Below, in pieces: positions 12,414 to 25,031 of a DNA stretch of 64,000 nucleotides. The stretch is from Dromiciops gliroides. Lineage: Eukaryota; Chordata; Mammalia; Microbiotheria; Microbiotheriidae. The position numbers were made by a program, and so were the translations under genes. The stretch covers positions 6,052,191-6,116,190 of the forward strand of contig NC_057863.1 in NCBI RefSeq assembly GCF_019393635.1, given 5' to 3'. The first letter of the stretch is position 1, and each line of letters starts with the position of its first letter. The notes below the pieces were generated by a model, which saw nothing but the letters and a program-made list of their open reading frames with translations, was not told the DNA's origin and did no database searches.

Positions 12414-12854
12414 CTGGCTCATAGGATTCTTAAATATAATTCCTCATACCCAGTCACATTGCTCTCACTAATGTATTTATATGTGTATATGTATTCATAT
12501 GTATGCATACAAATCTTAATACACTCACACATAGTCCTTAAAAATTGAGAGTAAAAACATTCTTCTATTCTTTATAAAAACTATGAAAATCAAAACTTTA
12601 TTTTTAAAGTACCAATTTATCCCATTCTTTTAAATTCTGTAGTAGGGGTCTTAATTCACCCATGGCTGTCCATTCTGTCCACACCTTTCAATGAATCCTT
12701 TATATTCACCCACCTGATAGGCCAGGGGCTTCCCTCTAGGTCTCTGATATTGTGTGTGTACCCTGGAGAGACCATGTTTTTAATTCTTGAAAGATTGTGG
12801 TATTTTAAAACTCATGATCACAGAACCTCACTGAGGAATATTACTATTAAAGGA

Positions 12855-13020
12855 ATGAGCTTCTTTGTTTCACTGTATTACTGAGAAGAGCTAAGTCTAT
12901 CACAGCTGATCATCATACAATGTTGCTGTTACTGTGTACAATGTACTTTTGGTTTTGCTCACTTCACTTAGAATCAGTTCAGACCTGCCGTTTTCTTGCA
13001 TAGAGGTCATAGATAATACA
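12855..13020 (-). mobile_element. Decayed L1 3' fragment
   Basis: It shares the AGTCTATCACAG, GATCA and TGTACAATGT phrases with the L1 end at 24424-25016, in the same orientation, but is heavily mutated and lacks a tail. A MAR1-like SINE starts immediately after it at about 13038. Confidence 0.6.
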
Positions 13021-13037
13021 GTGGTAAAAACATATAT

Positions 13038-13305
13038 AGGGTAGTTAGGTGGCACCATAGTGGATAAATGGTTGGATCCAGAGTCAAGAACACTCATCTT
13101 ACTCAGTTCCTCAGTGGCCTCAGACAATCTCTATCTGTTGGACCCAGAGAAAATCACTTACCCTAGTTTGCCTCAGTTTCTTCATCTGTACAATGAGCTA
13201 GAGAAGGAAATGGCAAACCATTCCAGAATCTTTGACAAGAAAACTCCCACATAGGGTCACAAAGAGTTGGCCATGACTGAAAATGATTGAACAACAACAC
13301 AAAGC
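13038..13305 (+). mobile_element. MAR1-like SINE, intergenic
   Basis: GGGTAGTTAGGTGGCACCAT head, then AAATGGCAAACCATTCCAGA, AAGAAAACTCCCACATAGGG and an ACAACAACAC end. Confidence 0.75.
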
Positions 13306-14219
13306 ATATCATTCGTTTTAATGCTCACAAAAGCCTGAGATTCCTAGAATCGTATTTGTCTGATTTGAGAGAAAAGAGGGAGAAAGAAATTATTTGTTCC
13401 AAGCAAAACACAACTTAAAATAATGTGTTTGAACTCAGTTATTAGTAATGACTAAGAATTCTACCCTTGTAAATAGCCCAAGACAAAGGTTGGACTAATA
13501 AGTAAGTGTAACAGTAGGTTTACATATAATTTCCAAGGTCTTGGGAAGCCAATCTTGTCCTAAAGCAGAGGTTCTGAACTTATTTACTGTGCCATGAATC
13601 CCTTGGATTGCTTAATGAACTCTGTGAACTCCTCAAAATAATGTTCTTAAGTAATTGAAAGTAGAACTAAATTTCAGTTAAACGTGAGTGGGAAAAAAGA
13701 TGTACTTTTCCTGTCCAATTTTATGTGCCTATTGACATGGTCTGTGGACCCCAAATTAAGAACCATTGCCCCAAAGTATCACCTTCCTAGACCTGAGGCT
13801 AATGCCTACATTTTCACCATTGCAGATTAATTCCTTTGAATTGTCATTGCCACATATTTGAAATATAAATACCCCCAAAAGAGATGATGAATAATACCTT
13901 AGTATGAATGAACTTGATCAGATTCATTCCATATAATTGCCCATACAAGAGCCCATAGCGATGTGGTGCACAGGACACCCAGAGGCCTGACCTGAAAGAG
14001 GAATTGGATTTCTTTTGGGGCATTGTTTATTATCATTCATCACTGATCATATTTTACAATGATTTTCATTTCAATAACTGTTGCTAACCTCTATTTGAGG
14101 AATACCCTCATCACCATTAGATCTTGTAAACCTACAGACAAACCGGAATTCTCTGGCTCTACCAAGAGCACCTGGTGATCCATGAATTTGATTCCACAAA
14201 GGATATAAAGACATAGTCC

Positions 14220-14392
14220 TTGCCCTCTTTTCTGAAGCCTTCCCTTATCTTCCCAGGTGTTAACACTTTCTCTGTGATCAAATTACTTAGTATTACGTAT
14301 TTTTATATATGTTATATCACCTCCCGTCCCCTATGTTATAAGGCCCTGGAGTGGAGAGGCTGTTTTGTTTGTATATTTGTATAAAAGCAGCT
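14220..14392 (+). mobile_element. L2 3' end fragment
   Basis: GAAGCCTTCCCTTATCTTCC followed by a decayed L2 terminal region with AAGGCCCTGGAGTGGAGAGG. A SINE follows directly at 14384. Confidence 0.45.
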
Positions 14393-14632
14393 AAGAGGCT
14401 TCAATAGATAGAGCTCTAGGCCTTATGAGTTCAAAATAATCTCAGACACTTACTAGCTGTGGGCAAGTCACTTCCCCTATGTATGACTTAGTGTTTTCCA
14501 TTTTCAAATTGGGGACTAACCCCTACCTTGCAGGGTTTTTGTCAGGATCAAATGAAATGACATTTGTAAGGAGCTTAACACATTGCCTGACAGTAGTACG
14601 CACTTAATAAATGCTTTCTTTTTATTTCTTTC
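14384..14632 (+). mobile_element. CORE-SINE (MIR/Ther-1-like), intergenic
   Basis: GCAGCTAAGAGGCTTCAATA head, ACTTACTAGCTGTGGGCAAG in the body and GCACTTAATAAATGCTTTCT at the 3' end, typical of CORE-SINEs that borrow an L2 tail. Confidence 0.6.
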
Positions 14633-15328
14633 TTCCTAGTTTCCTTCTTTCCTTTCTTCTTCAGTGTTAACATGGTGTCTTCTTGAACATGGCAGTGATG
14701 TAATCATTATTTACAAACAAAACCGGATGATTCAGAGTCTTTGAAAGACTCTGCTGTGTTTAAAGAGTCCAAGAGAACCTGGAAGTTTGTTAGTAAAGGA
14801 GGATTCCAGTTCAGCACTTCCCTTAAGTAGTTGGGTGATTCTAAGTCCCTTTACTTCCCTAGGTTTGGTTTTCCTTCTCTATAAAGTGTTAGGATTGTAC
14901 TAAATGATCTTGCCCCTTTAAAAGCCTCCCATGATAACTGTTTTATATCTCAGTTCTAATTAGGGGAATAAGGAAAGTAAATCCATGTCCAGGAGGTCAG
15001 GCCTCCCTCAGGGACCAACATAAAGCAAGGAACAACAGGAAAATCCTGAGTGCCTGGGGAAGAGCAAAGTAATTTGGGAGAGATGAGCCAAAAAGCAGAG
15101 GGGAATGAGGAGAGAAAGGAATGAGCTTTACACCTATTTCACTAATGAAGGAAGAAGAAATTTGGGTTCTCTACTGCTTCATAATGTCCATCTACTCCAT
15201 TGCTGAAGTACTCCTAGATTGTTGAAGAAAGGGTCAATAGTGTTCAAGTTCAGGCTGGTCCTCCTAAAAGCAGGAAGGGACGACTGAAGCAAGGGCAAGT
15301 GGTTTCAAGACTGAGGATTGTTCTTTGT

Positions 15329-15344
15329 TAGCAGAGGGCAGCCA
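15329..15344 (+). promoter_or_regulatory. Weak CTCF-like site, intergenic
   Basis: TAGCAGAGGGCAGCCA matches the AGCAGRGGGCRS half of the CTCF core. The 5' CC of the full motif is absent, so this is a weaker candidate than the site in intron 10. Confidence 0.25.
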
Positions 15345-15739
15345 CAAGTAGCCTAGAACAAGTTGCTTGAGAAGCCACTGTGATGTGAGCCATGGACATG
15401 AATGATGTGCCCAGGAGACTGGTGGAGTTGAGGAGCCCAGGTATTTTCTGATTCTCTTTTCACGGATGTTTTAGAGACATCAAGCTGCCTGGCCCAGGAT
15501 TGTCAGGCTTAGTCATCTTCTCTTTCTTGAAAATCAGGAAAACCCTTGACCTTCACTTTTTTTTTTACCTTCACTTTCAAGGCATCATTCCATTCTCTAA
15601 AGTTGAACAATAAGCCACAAAATTACTGACAGTGGCTCAACAATCACACGTCAGGTCAACTAGTACTGAGGTGGTAGTTTGTCAAAGCCAAGTGAAGCTG
15701 AACTGATTATCAAGTACTTATAGATTGTCTCATGAGTTC

Positions 15740-15965
15740 CTCAATTATGCTTCCCCAGTTTCTCAGATCTCCATACTCCCCCCCCCACCTCAAAATGCCT
15801 TGTATTGATTTTATATTTGTACATAATTTGCCACATGCTATCTCTTCTGATAGACTGTAAGTTCCTAGAGGGCAGGATTATTGCATTTTTGTCCTTGTCT
15901 TCCCAAGACCTAGCACATGGATCACCAATGAGTCCTTTATAAGTGCTTGTTGCTTGACCAATTCC
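15740..15965 (+). mobile_element. L2 3' end fragment
   Basis: GACTGTAAGTTCCTAGAGGG, CTTCCCAAGACCTAGCACAT and the end TATAAGTGCTTGTTGCTTGA are the L2 3' end in the plus direction. Confidence 0.55.
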
Positions 15966-16264
15966 CCATGCATCACTTTGAGCTGATTCTCCCCTTGTCA
16001 TTAGAATCTTCTCATTTTTCTTCATTACTTCCTTTTCTAATGACTTTTTATCATCTCAGCTGAGTTCCTTTGCTACATTCTAGTCCATAAAATCTTAATT
16101 AACCTTTCTCTAAAACACCCTTTGTAACAAATTGTCCTAACACTTGGGTTGCTTGGCAAACATTACTTTCTTCTCCTCCTCTATCATGAAGTGGATATTT
16201 ACCTGAAATATTGCTATTGTTTCTACTTTACCAACTAATTCTTTCTTATTAGTCAATACTTGGT

Positions 16265-17420
16265 CAGCTAAAAAGTCAGTCAACAAGAATTTACTAAGCA
16301 CTGACTAGGTGCTAAGCAACAAAGAATACTAAAAACATCGTCTCTGCTCTCAATGAGCTAGTTATACAGACGGAGACAAAATGCAAATAACTATGTGTGT
16401 ATATGATATGTTCATGATATATACAGTGTAAACAGGTTATCAAAGGAAGAAGGCAATTGGTCTGCAGGTGAAGAAAGGCTTCTAGCAGAAGGTGAGATTT
16501 GAGCTGAGTTCACGGAATCCAAGGAAACCAGGAGATAGAGAGGAGGAGAAAGAGCATCCCAGGCTTAAATGAAAATTCACAGATTCTGCAAATGGAGTGT
16601 TCTATGTGAAAAGCAGCAAGGATGCCAGTGCTACAGGATTGCACAGTGTGTAGAGGGAAGCGAGATACAAGAATACTGGGAATGTATGAGAGGCTAACTT
16701 CTGAGTTGTTTTAAAAGCTGAAGAGAAGACTTTCTATTTAATACTGCAAGTAAGAGGGAGCCACTGAAGTCTGTTGAGTAGGAGGGAGATTGGCATTGTT
16801 AGTCCTGCACTTCAGGGAAAATTTTGTGGCAGCTGAGTGGAAGATGATGTGGAGTGGGCAGAGATTGAGTCAAGGAGACTGATCAGAAGGCTATCCCAGT
16901 AGTCCAGGCAAGAAGTGTTGAGGACATCAGGGAGAGGGCAATGTGAGTGGAAAGAAGTAGATTAATATGTGAGAAGTAATGAAGCTAGACACCAAGGTTG
17001 TGAGCCTGGGTGACTGGAAAGATGGTAATCATGCCCATGACAGTGATAGTGAGGTTTGGACAAAAAGAGATCATGGAGGGAAAGTGCCTTTGATTCTAGA
17101 CATGAACTATGACATCTGAGAGTCATCTGTACCCAGCTGATCACTGAAAACTTGAGAGCTGTTGAGATCATCAAGTGAGAGAGTATAGAAGCACAAGAGA
17201 TGATGCCTCTGGACAGAGGCTTAGGGGGCACCAATTAGTGGACATGACCTGTATGAGGGTCCAGCACAGGTGACTGAGGAGGAACAGTCAATCAGGCAGG
17301 AGAAGAAAGAGGAAAGAGCTGTGACCCAACCTATAGAGGAGAGAGTATCCAGGGGAAGAGTGTGATTGACAGTCTCAGGTTACAGATAGGTCAAGAAGTA
17401 TGAACACACTGCCAAGTCTC
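16265..17420 (-). mobile_element. L2 LINE relic
   Basis: It has the same order of blocks as the L2 copy at 9866-11110: the L2 tail at the left, then 'trapped as surplus of the mean' blocks such as GAGCCACTGAAG, CAGTAGTCCAGGC and GAGATCATCAAGTGA, in the same orientation. It is heavily mutated, with no open frame over the catalytic region. Confidence 0.7.
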
Positions 17421-17544
17421 CAGTTCCATGCTTATGAAGTCAAATGAATCTTCTTGTATTGACAATGCTAGATGAACACATTTAAACTGATACTTTATAC
17501 ACATGTATCTAGTTAGTAATAATGATATGATGCTAATAGTAATA

Positions 17545-17790
17545 ATCATAAAGACAATTAACATTTATACAGTACTTTAATGTTTGCAAAGCACTTTCAT
17601 ATATAATATTATTTCAGCCTCACAACAACCCTATGGTGTAGCTGCAAATATTATCCCTAGTGTAGAGATAAGGAAACTAAGGCAGATAGAAGTTAAGTGG
17701 CATGCGCAGGGTGACATAGATGGTAAATGTTTCAGGCAGTAGTCAAACTCAGTTTTGCTGACCCCAAGTCCAATAATGCAGTATGTCATT
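17545..17790 (-). mobile_element. CORE-SINE relic, intergenic
   Basis: TGTTTGCAAAGCACTTTCAT, CCTCACAACAACCCTATG and GATAAGGAAACTAAGGCAGA are standard CORE-SINE blocks in reverse. Confidence 0.6.
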
Positions 17791-20599
17791 ACCAGCTCTC
17801 ATTATAATTCCCTGTGAATTTCTGATTTTTTGCTTCTTCTTTTCTTTTTCTTCTGTTGTCTACCTTGCTCTTTGTTTTTAGGCTTGTCAAATATTTGGGG
17901 GTAGCTTTTTCCTCCCCTCTCCATTTGCATTTTAGATATGCATTGACTACCTATACAAGACTCCAGGCAACAACATTTTATGGGTCTTTAGTGGATTCCT
18001 TCCTACCCTGTCCAATAACTCAACATTCCATTTAGCAGGGATTCAGAAAGTCTTATCCTCAGATCATCTTCACAGGCAGTGGGTTAACTCCCCTCATATG
18101 CATTTCTCTTGTATCCCTTAACTTCAAGTAGAAGTAGTGATGAAAATACCACATCTAAAACAGACTCTTCTGGTTTTGGTGTTTGGTTTCTTTCCGCATG
18201 TTTTCCCCATGAATTTGAAACACTCAGCCATATTTCACCGTTCTTTTTCTTGACATTTTTTGTCCACCTCTCCTCCCACTAATCACCAGAGGTAGGTAGT
18301 GGCTATGACTAGTCTTGGAAGGCTTTTGGCCATTTTCCACATCCATGCCAGAAGAATATGGTCATCTTGCCTGTCTTTCCATCAGGTTGCTTGTCTCTTC
18401 TTCTGACCATTCTCTTACCTAATGGCAACTTGGTTCACACTATCAGTTCTTGAAGCAAAGACATGGTTGATCCAGAGTTTATCCAGTACAGAAAGAGCCT
18501 TAGACCTAGAGACATGTAAGACACGCCTACTTGCATGTCCCATGTCTCTGCATGCCTATATTTATACATTTCATACATGTCTTTCTTCCTTTCCCTCTTG
18601 AAGTTCCATTCTTTACTCTCCAGGCTGATGACACTATTGATGATTCTCCTACTGCTTCACATTCCTTTTCCTTTCTTCCTCCTTGAAGTGTCCTTTCTAT
18701 TTAACCCCCCAAAAAACTTTCTCCCCAAAAATCTGGAGAGAAGAAATGTGTTCCTTATACTTTGTGTAATCTTAGTTATTGTGTGTTACCAGCAGAGACT
18801 CAAATATAGCACACTCTCTTCAGGTCATTACTGAAAATACTCCTGGTTTTTCTTAAGTTTCTCCATCACTGCCCCATCCCCTAGCAAAAGCCATGATCCA
18901 TTAACAAAATTTGTAGTAGTTCTCTTTGGTTAAACTTTGTGACTAAGTGTTTTGGTAAACTGCCTTTTTTGAAAGATGTGAAACACAAATATAACAAGAC
19001 TCATTCACATTTTTTTTTCACTTTAACACTGTTCTCCATATACTACTTTTTATTTCCTTGGAAGCTGGACTTTCCCATAAGCAGACCAGGCAGAAGTATA
19101 CCAAACAATATGAAATGCAATTGGGTAACAGCTATTCCTAACTCATTCCCCCTACCCTTTAACTACCTCCCTTTACTTCCCTAAATACTAGACTTCCTCA
19201 GGCCAGTAGTCTACTGAGTAGGTGGACCCAGGATACAGTGACTCATGTCAGACTAGAGTAAGAAGCTTGTAGGAACCAGAGTCGCATAATCTTAGAACTG
19301 AAAGCAACCTCAGGAGCCATAATCCAACCATTATCTGACCCAAAGTCCCAGGTAGAGTGAATAAATGAAAACAAGTAACCAGTTTGCAACATGAAGGTGA
19401 AGTGCACACTAATGGGGGCTCTTCTGGAGGATTCTTGGACCCAGAACTAACAACAATAACAATAAAGCCAAAACAACAACGTTAACAATGACAACAACCC
19501 ATTCACAGAATATTGTGCAATGTGCTGTGGAGATCAAGCATTTGTAATTTTACCCTCCAAAGTGCCATTTAATAAATTTGAGACAGGTTTAATTACCCCT
19601 ACTTGAAAGATCAGGAAATCAAGTCTAAGAGTCATGAAATCATTTGCCTATGGTCACACATCCATAATTGACAAAGCTAGACTGGAAATCCATAGCTTTT
19701 CATTATAAATATAGTGCTATTCCCAATGTATCTGGCTGCATTTCTAAATAAAATGTATCTGATTTCATATCCTATGACAGCTTTTTACTTAGACCTTGCA
19801 GCTGCAAGCCATTAATCACAAATATTTTGTAACTTTCCTTATGGGTTTCCTTAAAAACCACACATTTATTTTACTGTTTGTAATGATCTCCTCCCTTTTA
19901 CTGAATGATGCAATTATAGTAAGGATTACATTGAAAATTTTCCTCCAATACCCAAATGTTCTTGTAAAATTCAGCTGGAAGGCTGTGATAACTATATCCT
20001 ACAACTTTTCGGAAGACAGTACTATCTTCTCCAAGTTACTTCACAGTCATGGGCCAAAGGAAAGGGCCAGGCCTCCCTAGCTAACCTCCCCCATAGTAAC
20101 TGGAATATGTAGCCCATTTAGGTCCATCCAACTTTAGCATAGTTTGTCCCCGCAGTTGTGAAATGACACCAAAAAACCCCAATAAAAATGCTTTCCCCCT
20201 TAGGTACACTTTTAACTGATCACTTTTTCTCTGTAGTCTAAACCAAACTCTGATGCTCCCATTCATAAGAGGCTCCCAGTTACATAAGGAGAACTCCAGT
20301 TAATGCTATCTGGCTATGGGGTGCCTGGAGCCCACATCTCTACACCAGTCCATAGACCCATAGAGTTAGAAGGAGACTGCAAGGGCAATTTGCCCAATTT
20401 TCCAACAACAATGGCAGAATCTGCTTCTTATTAGTCCTAGAAGGTGGCCATCCTGCCTCTATTTGAACATTTCTGATGGTTTGTAATTCACTACCTCATG
20501 ACGCAGCAATCTATTCTGGCTTTTGATAGCTAGGATTGTTTAAAAGTCCTTTATTGTAATAAGCAAAAAAGAACTCCCTTTGAGTTGAATCCATTCATC

Positions 20600-20790
20600 C
20601 AATGTTGTTCAAGAGAAAGAACACTGAATTTAAAGTCATAGAATCTGAGTTCAAATTCCAGATTTTCTAATTACTGCCACATAAAATCTTAGACAAGTCA
20701 CTTAACTTCTCTGGGCCTGTTTGCCCACCTGTAAAATGAAAGGGTTGGACTAGGTGACCTTTCATATCTCCTTGAGCTCCACATTTCTGG
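20600..20790 (+). mobile_element. MIR-like SINE relic, intergenic
   Basis: ACAAGTCACTTAACTTCTCT, CCTGTAAAATGAAAGGGTTG and GACTAGGTGACCTTTCATAT. Confidence 0.55.
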
Positions 20791-21554
20791 TCCTCTGATG
20801 CAGTTCTGCCCCCCACCCCCAAGCTATACAGGAGAAGTCAAATTTTTCACATGATAGTTTTTCAAATAATTGAAGGACTTGTTCAGTCATTTTTTCTTTG
20901 TGTCACATATGCACCTTTTTCCAGCTGTCCTTGTGCCATGCTTTACAGATTTCTCAGCATCCTTGCTGGCCTCCTCTGGAGGTATAACAGTTTGTGCAAG
21001 TGGTATCCAGAATGGCTTGAAATACTCTGACTTGGTCTGAAAAAGGATTTTCTGTAGTTTCTCGACCCAGAGCCCAGAGAGGTATCAAATTAGAGATCCT
21101 AGAAGAAACAATCTGTGTTTGCCTTTCTTTGTATCTGTGATGCTTAGCTCAGTGCTTGGAATTTGGCAAGAACTAAATGTGTTATTATTGATATTGATTG
21201 TAGGTATGGACTGAAGTGAATCCCGAGACTTAGTTTCAACCAGCTCTTCAAATGAACTAAAGTAAGATGGATAGAATGATTCTGAATTCCTTCTAGGAAT
21301 GCTAGTCCCATTAGGAAGATTTCAGATAGCTTTTCCATTTCGGTCCAGGCACATTCAGGTTCAATTACTCTTCATGAAGTCAGTAGTATCCATTTTAACA
21401 CACCCATTTTACACATGGGGGAGATGGCATACTACCCAGATTCATGCAGTTAGCAGGCATCCAAAGATAAACTCAAACCAAACTCAAATTTGTGTGGACT
21501 TTAAGCAGTTCTGGGCATGACTGGTTTGGCCCTAGGACACCTCTGAAACTAGCA

Positions 21555-21940
21555 AAAGGCAGACCTGTACTTTAGGAAAATCACCTTGGTTGGTTTTGAG
21601 GAGGATTGAAGTGATAAGTCTGAAGTCATTGAGAACAATTAGGAAGCTATTGTAACAGTCCAGGTGAGAAGGGATGAGGCCCTGAGACAAGATGGAGGCT
21701 GTGTGAGTGGAGAGGAGGGAACAAAGAGGAGATAAGGAAAAGGGCAGCGTAGAAAAGGAATAATTAAAACAAAAAAACTGAACACTGACTGGATAGTTAG
21801 GAGGGAGGGAGAGAGGAAAGAGAAAAATAAAAAAGATTGAGGACTTAGGAGGACCTTGATATTGTGAAACTGGGTGACTGAAAGGATTGTGGAGCCATAG
21901 CAGCAGCAGCAGCAGCAAAAACAACAACACAAAATACTGA
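21555..21940 (-). mobile_element. L2 LINE internal fragment
   Basis: CTTTAGGAAAATCACCTTGG, then TATTGTAACAGTCCAGGTGA and GATGAGGCC occur in the order found in the larger L2 copies. It ends in a (CAG)n/(AAC)n stretch at 21899-21930. Confidence 0.6.
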
Positions 21941-22402
21941 ATGTAAATGTCTCTCATTTTTTCCCAACTACTGTGTCCTGGCAACCCACCAGGGCTCTCT
22001 TCAGGATCCTTGATTTCTAAAATCTAGCTCCTCCATCCCTGCCTCCTGAAAGTTTCCAGAAAGTGTCCAGCACACTAGAGATTCTGAGAATTGTTAGCTA
22101 CCAGGGAGGGAAGTAACCAATGCTCCATGAAGACATCTGGAGGAATCCAACTGGACTTTTTTTCCTCAGCCTATTGATTTGATTTTCTTTGGACTTGGGG
22201 TGTGTTTGTCTTTAAGGATGGGCTTTGGGTATACCATGAGGTCTTATCTCAAGTGTTTTTATTTAATTCTCATTTGATGGCAAGGAGTCACTTTTCCTTG
22301 GCCTGCTCCAAACCAAGAAAGATGGAAAAGGTTCAAGAGAAGCAAAAACTTTCCATGTCTCTTGTCTGGGATTTCATTTCCCTTTGATTCCCTGATGCAG
22401 CA

Positions 22403-22459
22403 CCATTCATTCATTCATTCATTCATTCATTCATTCATTCATTCATTCATTCATTCATT
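22403..22459 (+). repeat. (CATT)n microsatellite
   Basis: About 14 nearly perfect units, next to an L2 3' end. Confidence 0.95.
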
Positions 22460-22479
22460 TTACTCTTTCACTGATCCAT

Positions 22480-22790
22480 TCATTCAATACTTAAGCAATT
22501 ATCAAACATCTACTAGGTCCCAGATGTGCTGTTAGGTGTCCTCAATGTCCTTATCTATCCAGATAAAAGATCTTGGAGACAACAAGGTTAAGGCATCATG
22601 TACAAAGGAATGTTTAAGCTGAACTTCAAAGGAAGCTGGGAACAAGATGGAGACAACAAGGAAACCAGGAAGAAGCCTGTGCAAGGTCACAGAGAGGGAA
22701 ATGGAATGTCTTATTGAGGAATAGAACAAAAAGGCTCCTTTGTTTGTTCCATAGAGTTTGTGCAAACTGAGACCTGGGAAAGATGCTAGC
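22480..22790 (-). mobile_element. L2 LINE 3' fragment
   Basis: ACATCTACTAGGTCCCAGAT and the following sequence correspond to the minus-strand L2 3' end. It starts next to the (CATT)n microsatellite at 22403-22459, a usual place for such repeats because L2 tails end in short tandem units. Confidence 0.5.
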
Positions 22791-22798
22791 TTAAAAAG

Positions 22799-22990
22799 GT
22801 CAAGGCCTCCCATTCCATCCAAGGCCATCTCCAGTCATCCTGATGTATATCATGCCACTGGACCCAGATGGCTCTGGAGGAGAGAGTAAGGCTGGTGACT
22901 TCCCTCAGCCCCACCTCACTTCAATCCAATTCAGTGCAAGTCATGACATCACCTCCATGCCACAGTCCTCTTAGAGAAAGAACAAATAAC
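22799..22990 (+). mobile_element. Dispersed marsupial repeat with (CAA)-type end
   Basis: CCATCTCCAGTCATCCTGAT and CACTGGACCCAGATGGCTCT match a family that also occurs at about 8600-9062. The two copies align over about 180 bp, including CACTGGAC and CACTTCAATCC/CACTTAAATCC. Confidence 0.55.
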
Positions 22991-23696
22991 AGAGTCTGTG
23001 ACATGCAATCATGGATTGAAAATCTGAAAAGGTAGGCTAGAGTAATTTGTGAATTGGTCCAGAGACTTGACAGAGGAATTTGTAGGGGCAACAGCGAGTC
23101 CCTGAAGCTTCTTGTCCCAGAAAGAGACATGACAAGAGCTGTGCTTTAGGAATGTCATTTTGGCAGGGGTGGAAAAGATGGATTGAAGTCTTGTCCATGT
23201 ACTCCATAAATGCCATCTTTTGCCCTGCTTTAGTTGGCCAACTAGCTCAAGTCCATTTGGAAGTAGGTGGGTCCAAACCATAAAGAATTTCCTAGGGCGT
23301 TCAGGGATTGTGCCATTGGTGCTTTCATTATCATCATTATCATCCCATCTACATTTTCTTTGTCAATTAAGAGTGCATTTGGCATCAGTCCTTGGATGAG
23401 CCTACCGCAAGGGAGAAACCCAAGCTTCAGACAATCTTGTGTTGGTTCTAGCTGGAAACTCAAATAACAGACCTGAGACTTTGGTGAGGATGGTGAATGA
23501 AATCAATGCTCAATTTTCCTCATGTGTATCATGGGCTTTGTTGATCACCATGCAACTTGGCACCTAGACAGCCATCCTCCCTGGTATCTAACACACCTTG
23601 GGGTCATTTCCCCTAAGAGAACATACTCCTAGGAATGTTCTTCCACTAGCTGACCTACTGCTCCAACTCCCCTAAAATAAATTGTCAGTGATATGA

Positions 23697-23795
23697 GAGA
23701 AACAGAGATAGACAGGGGGAGAGGGAGGAGAGTGAGAGAAGGGGAGGGGGGAGGAAGGAAGGGAGAAAGAGAGAGGAAAAAGAGGAGGGAGAGGG
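23697..23795 (+). repeat. (GA)n-rich purine tract
   Basis: GAGAGA, GGAGAGGG and AGGAAGG units with few pyrimidines. Confidence 0.85.
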
Positions 23796-24064
23796 ACATA
23801 TGGATGTTTGGTCACTTAAAATAAAGGGGAGCACAGAATCATTATAGCAAAATCCTTCATTTAGTAGATAGTTAACTGAAGTTCACAACAAGAAAATGCC
23901 TTGCCCCAAATCGGCACCAGATTAAATAGTAATGCCAGGATTCAGAATGCACGTACTATCCCCCTGCATCAAGATAAACAGATTATTCAGAGTCATAATG
24001 TATGCACAGTATTTCCTTGGGGGGTAGAATAGGGTAACATCCATCATACAATACTAATACTTTG

Positions 24065-24312
24065 TTTGCAGGAGCTAGGTGGCACAGTGGATAGAGGACC
24101 AGGTCTGGAGTCAGCAAAATCTGAGTCCATATCCAGCCTCAGACACTTACTTGCTGCGTTACCCTGGACAAGTCACTTAACCTCGTTTGCTTCAACTTTC
24201 TCATCTCTAATATGAACTGGAGGTGAAAATGGCAAGCCACTACAGTATCTTTGCCAAGAAAACTCCAGATGGGATAAGGAAGGGTTGGACATGATTGAAC
24301 AACAACAACAAG
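24065..24312 (+). mobile_element. MAR1-like SINE, intergenic
   Basis: GAGCTAGGTGGCACAGTGGA head, then ATGGCAAGCCACTACAGTAT, CTTTGCCAAGAAAACTCCAG and a (CAA)n end. The L1 insertion begins about 110 bp further on. Confidence 0.8.
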
Positions 24313-24408
24313 TATACATTGTTTCTTCTAGAATTCTAGATTTTCATGTTCTAGAATTTTGTGAAATCACAGACTCACACATATTAAACTTACAGGCCAC
24401 TTTAAATC

Positions 24409-24423
24409 CCAAAATGTGTTCTT
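24409..24423. repeat. Left target-site duplication of the L1 insertion
   Basis: CCAAAATGTGTTCTT, repeated exactly at 25017-25031 on the other side of the L1 fragment. Confidence 0.85.
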
Positions 24424-25016
24424 TTTTAAAATAAAAGTATTTTATTATTTTCAGTTACATGTAGAGATAGTTTTCAACATTTGTTTATATATGATTTCCA
24501 ATTTCAAATTTTTCTCCCCCCCTTCCCTAGACAGCAGGTAATCTGATATAGGTTATATATACACATAATAACATTAAACATATTTCTGCATTAGTCATGT
24601 TATAAGAGAAGAATCAGAGCAAAAAGGAAAAATCTCAAAACAGAAAAACACTACCACCAAAAACAAAAGAAATAGTATGGTCCAATCAGCATCCATATTC
24701 CACAGTTCCTTTTTTTTTCTGGATTTGGAGAGCCTTTTCCATCATGAGACCTTTGGAACTTTCCTGTACAGTTGGATTGGTGAGAAGAATCTAGTCTATC
24801 ACAGTTGATCAACACATAATGTTGATGATACTGTATATAATGTTCTGTTTCTGCTCATCTCACTCAACATCAGTTGATGCAAGTCCTTACAGGTTTCGCT
24901 GAACTCCTCCTGCTCATTGTTTCTTGCAGCACAATAGAATTCCATTACATTCATATACCACAACTTGTTCAGCCATTCCCCAATTGATGGACATCCCCTC
25001 AATTTCCAATTTCTTT
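24424..25016 (-). mobile_element. L1 LINE 3' end, 5'-truncated, with target-site duplication
   Basis: A 593 bp insert begins on the plus strand with a T/A-rich tail (the poly-A of a minus-strand element) and contains the marsupial L1 3' region, including the TTCAGCCATTCCCCAATTGA block. It is flanked by a perfect 15 bp direct repeat, CCAAAATGTGTTCTT, at 24409-24423 and 25017-25031. This marks a target-primed insertion. Earlier decayed relatives lie at 970-1120 and about 12855-13020. Confidence 0.85.
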
Positions 25017-25031
25017 CCAAAATGTGTTCTT
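25017..25031. repeat. Right target-site duplication of the L1 insertion
   Basis: Exact copy of the 15 bases at 24409-24423. Confidence 0.85.

Larger units (their letters stand above)
17800..24060. other. Intergenic, no gene found
   Basis: 18300-20350 is A/T-rich unique-looking sequence without recognised repeats except a CORE-SINE relic at about 19495-19740. The rest is L2 fragments, the (CATT)n tract and a (GA)n tract. No open frame here has a recognisable product. Confidence 0.55.

Noticed and set aside
22403..22459. Regular short repeats that could suggest a CRISPR array
   Set aside because: It is a perfect tetranucleotide microsatellite with no spacers, in eukaryotic DNA.
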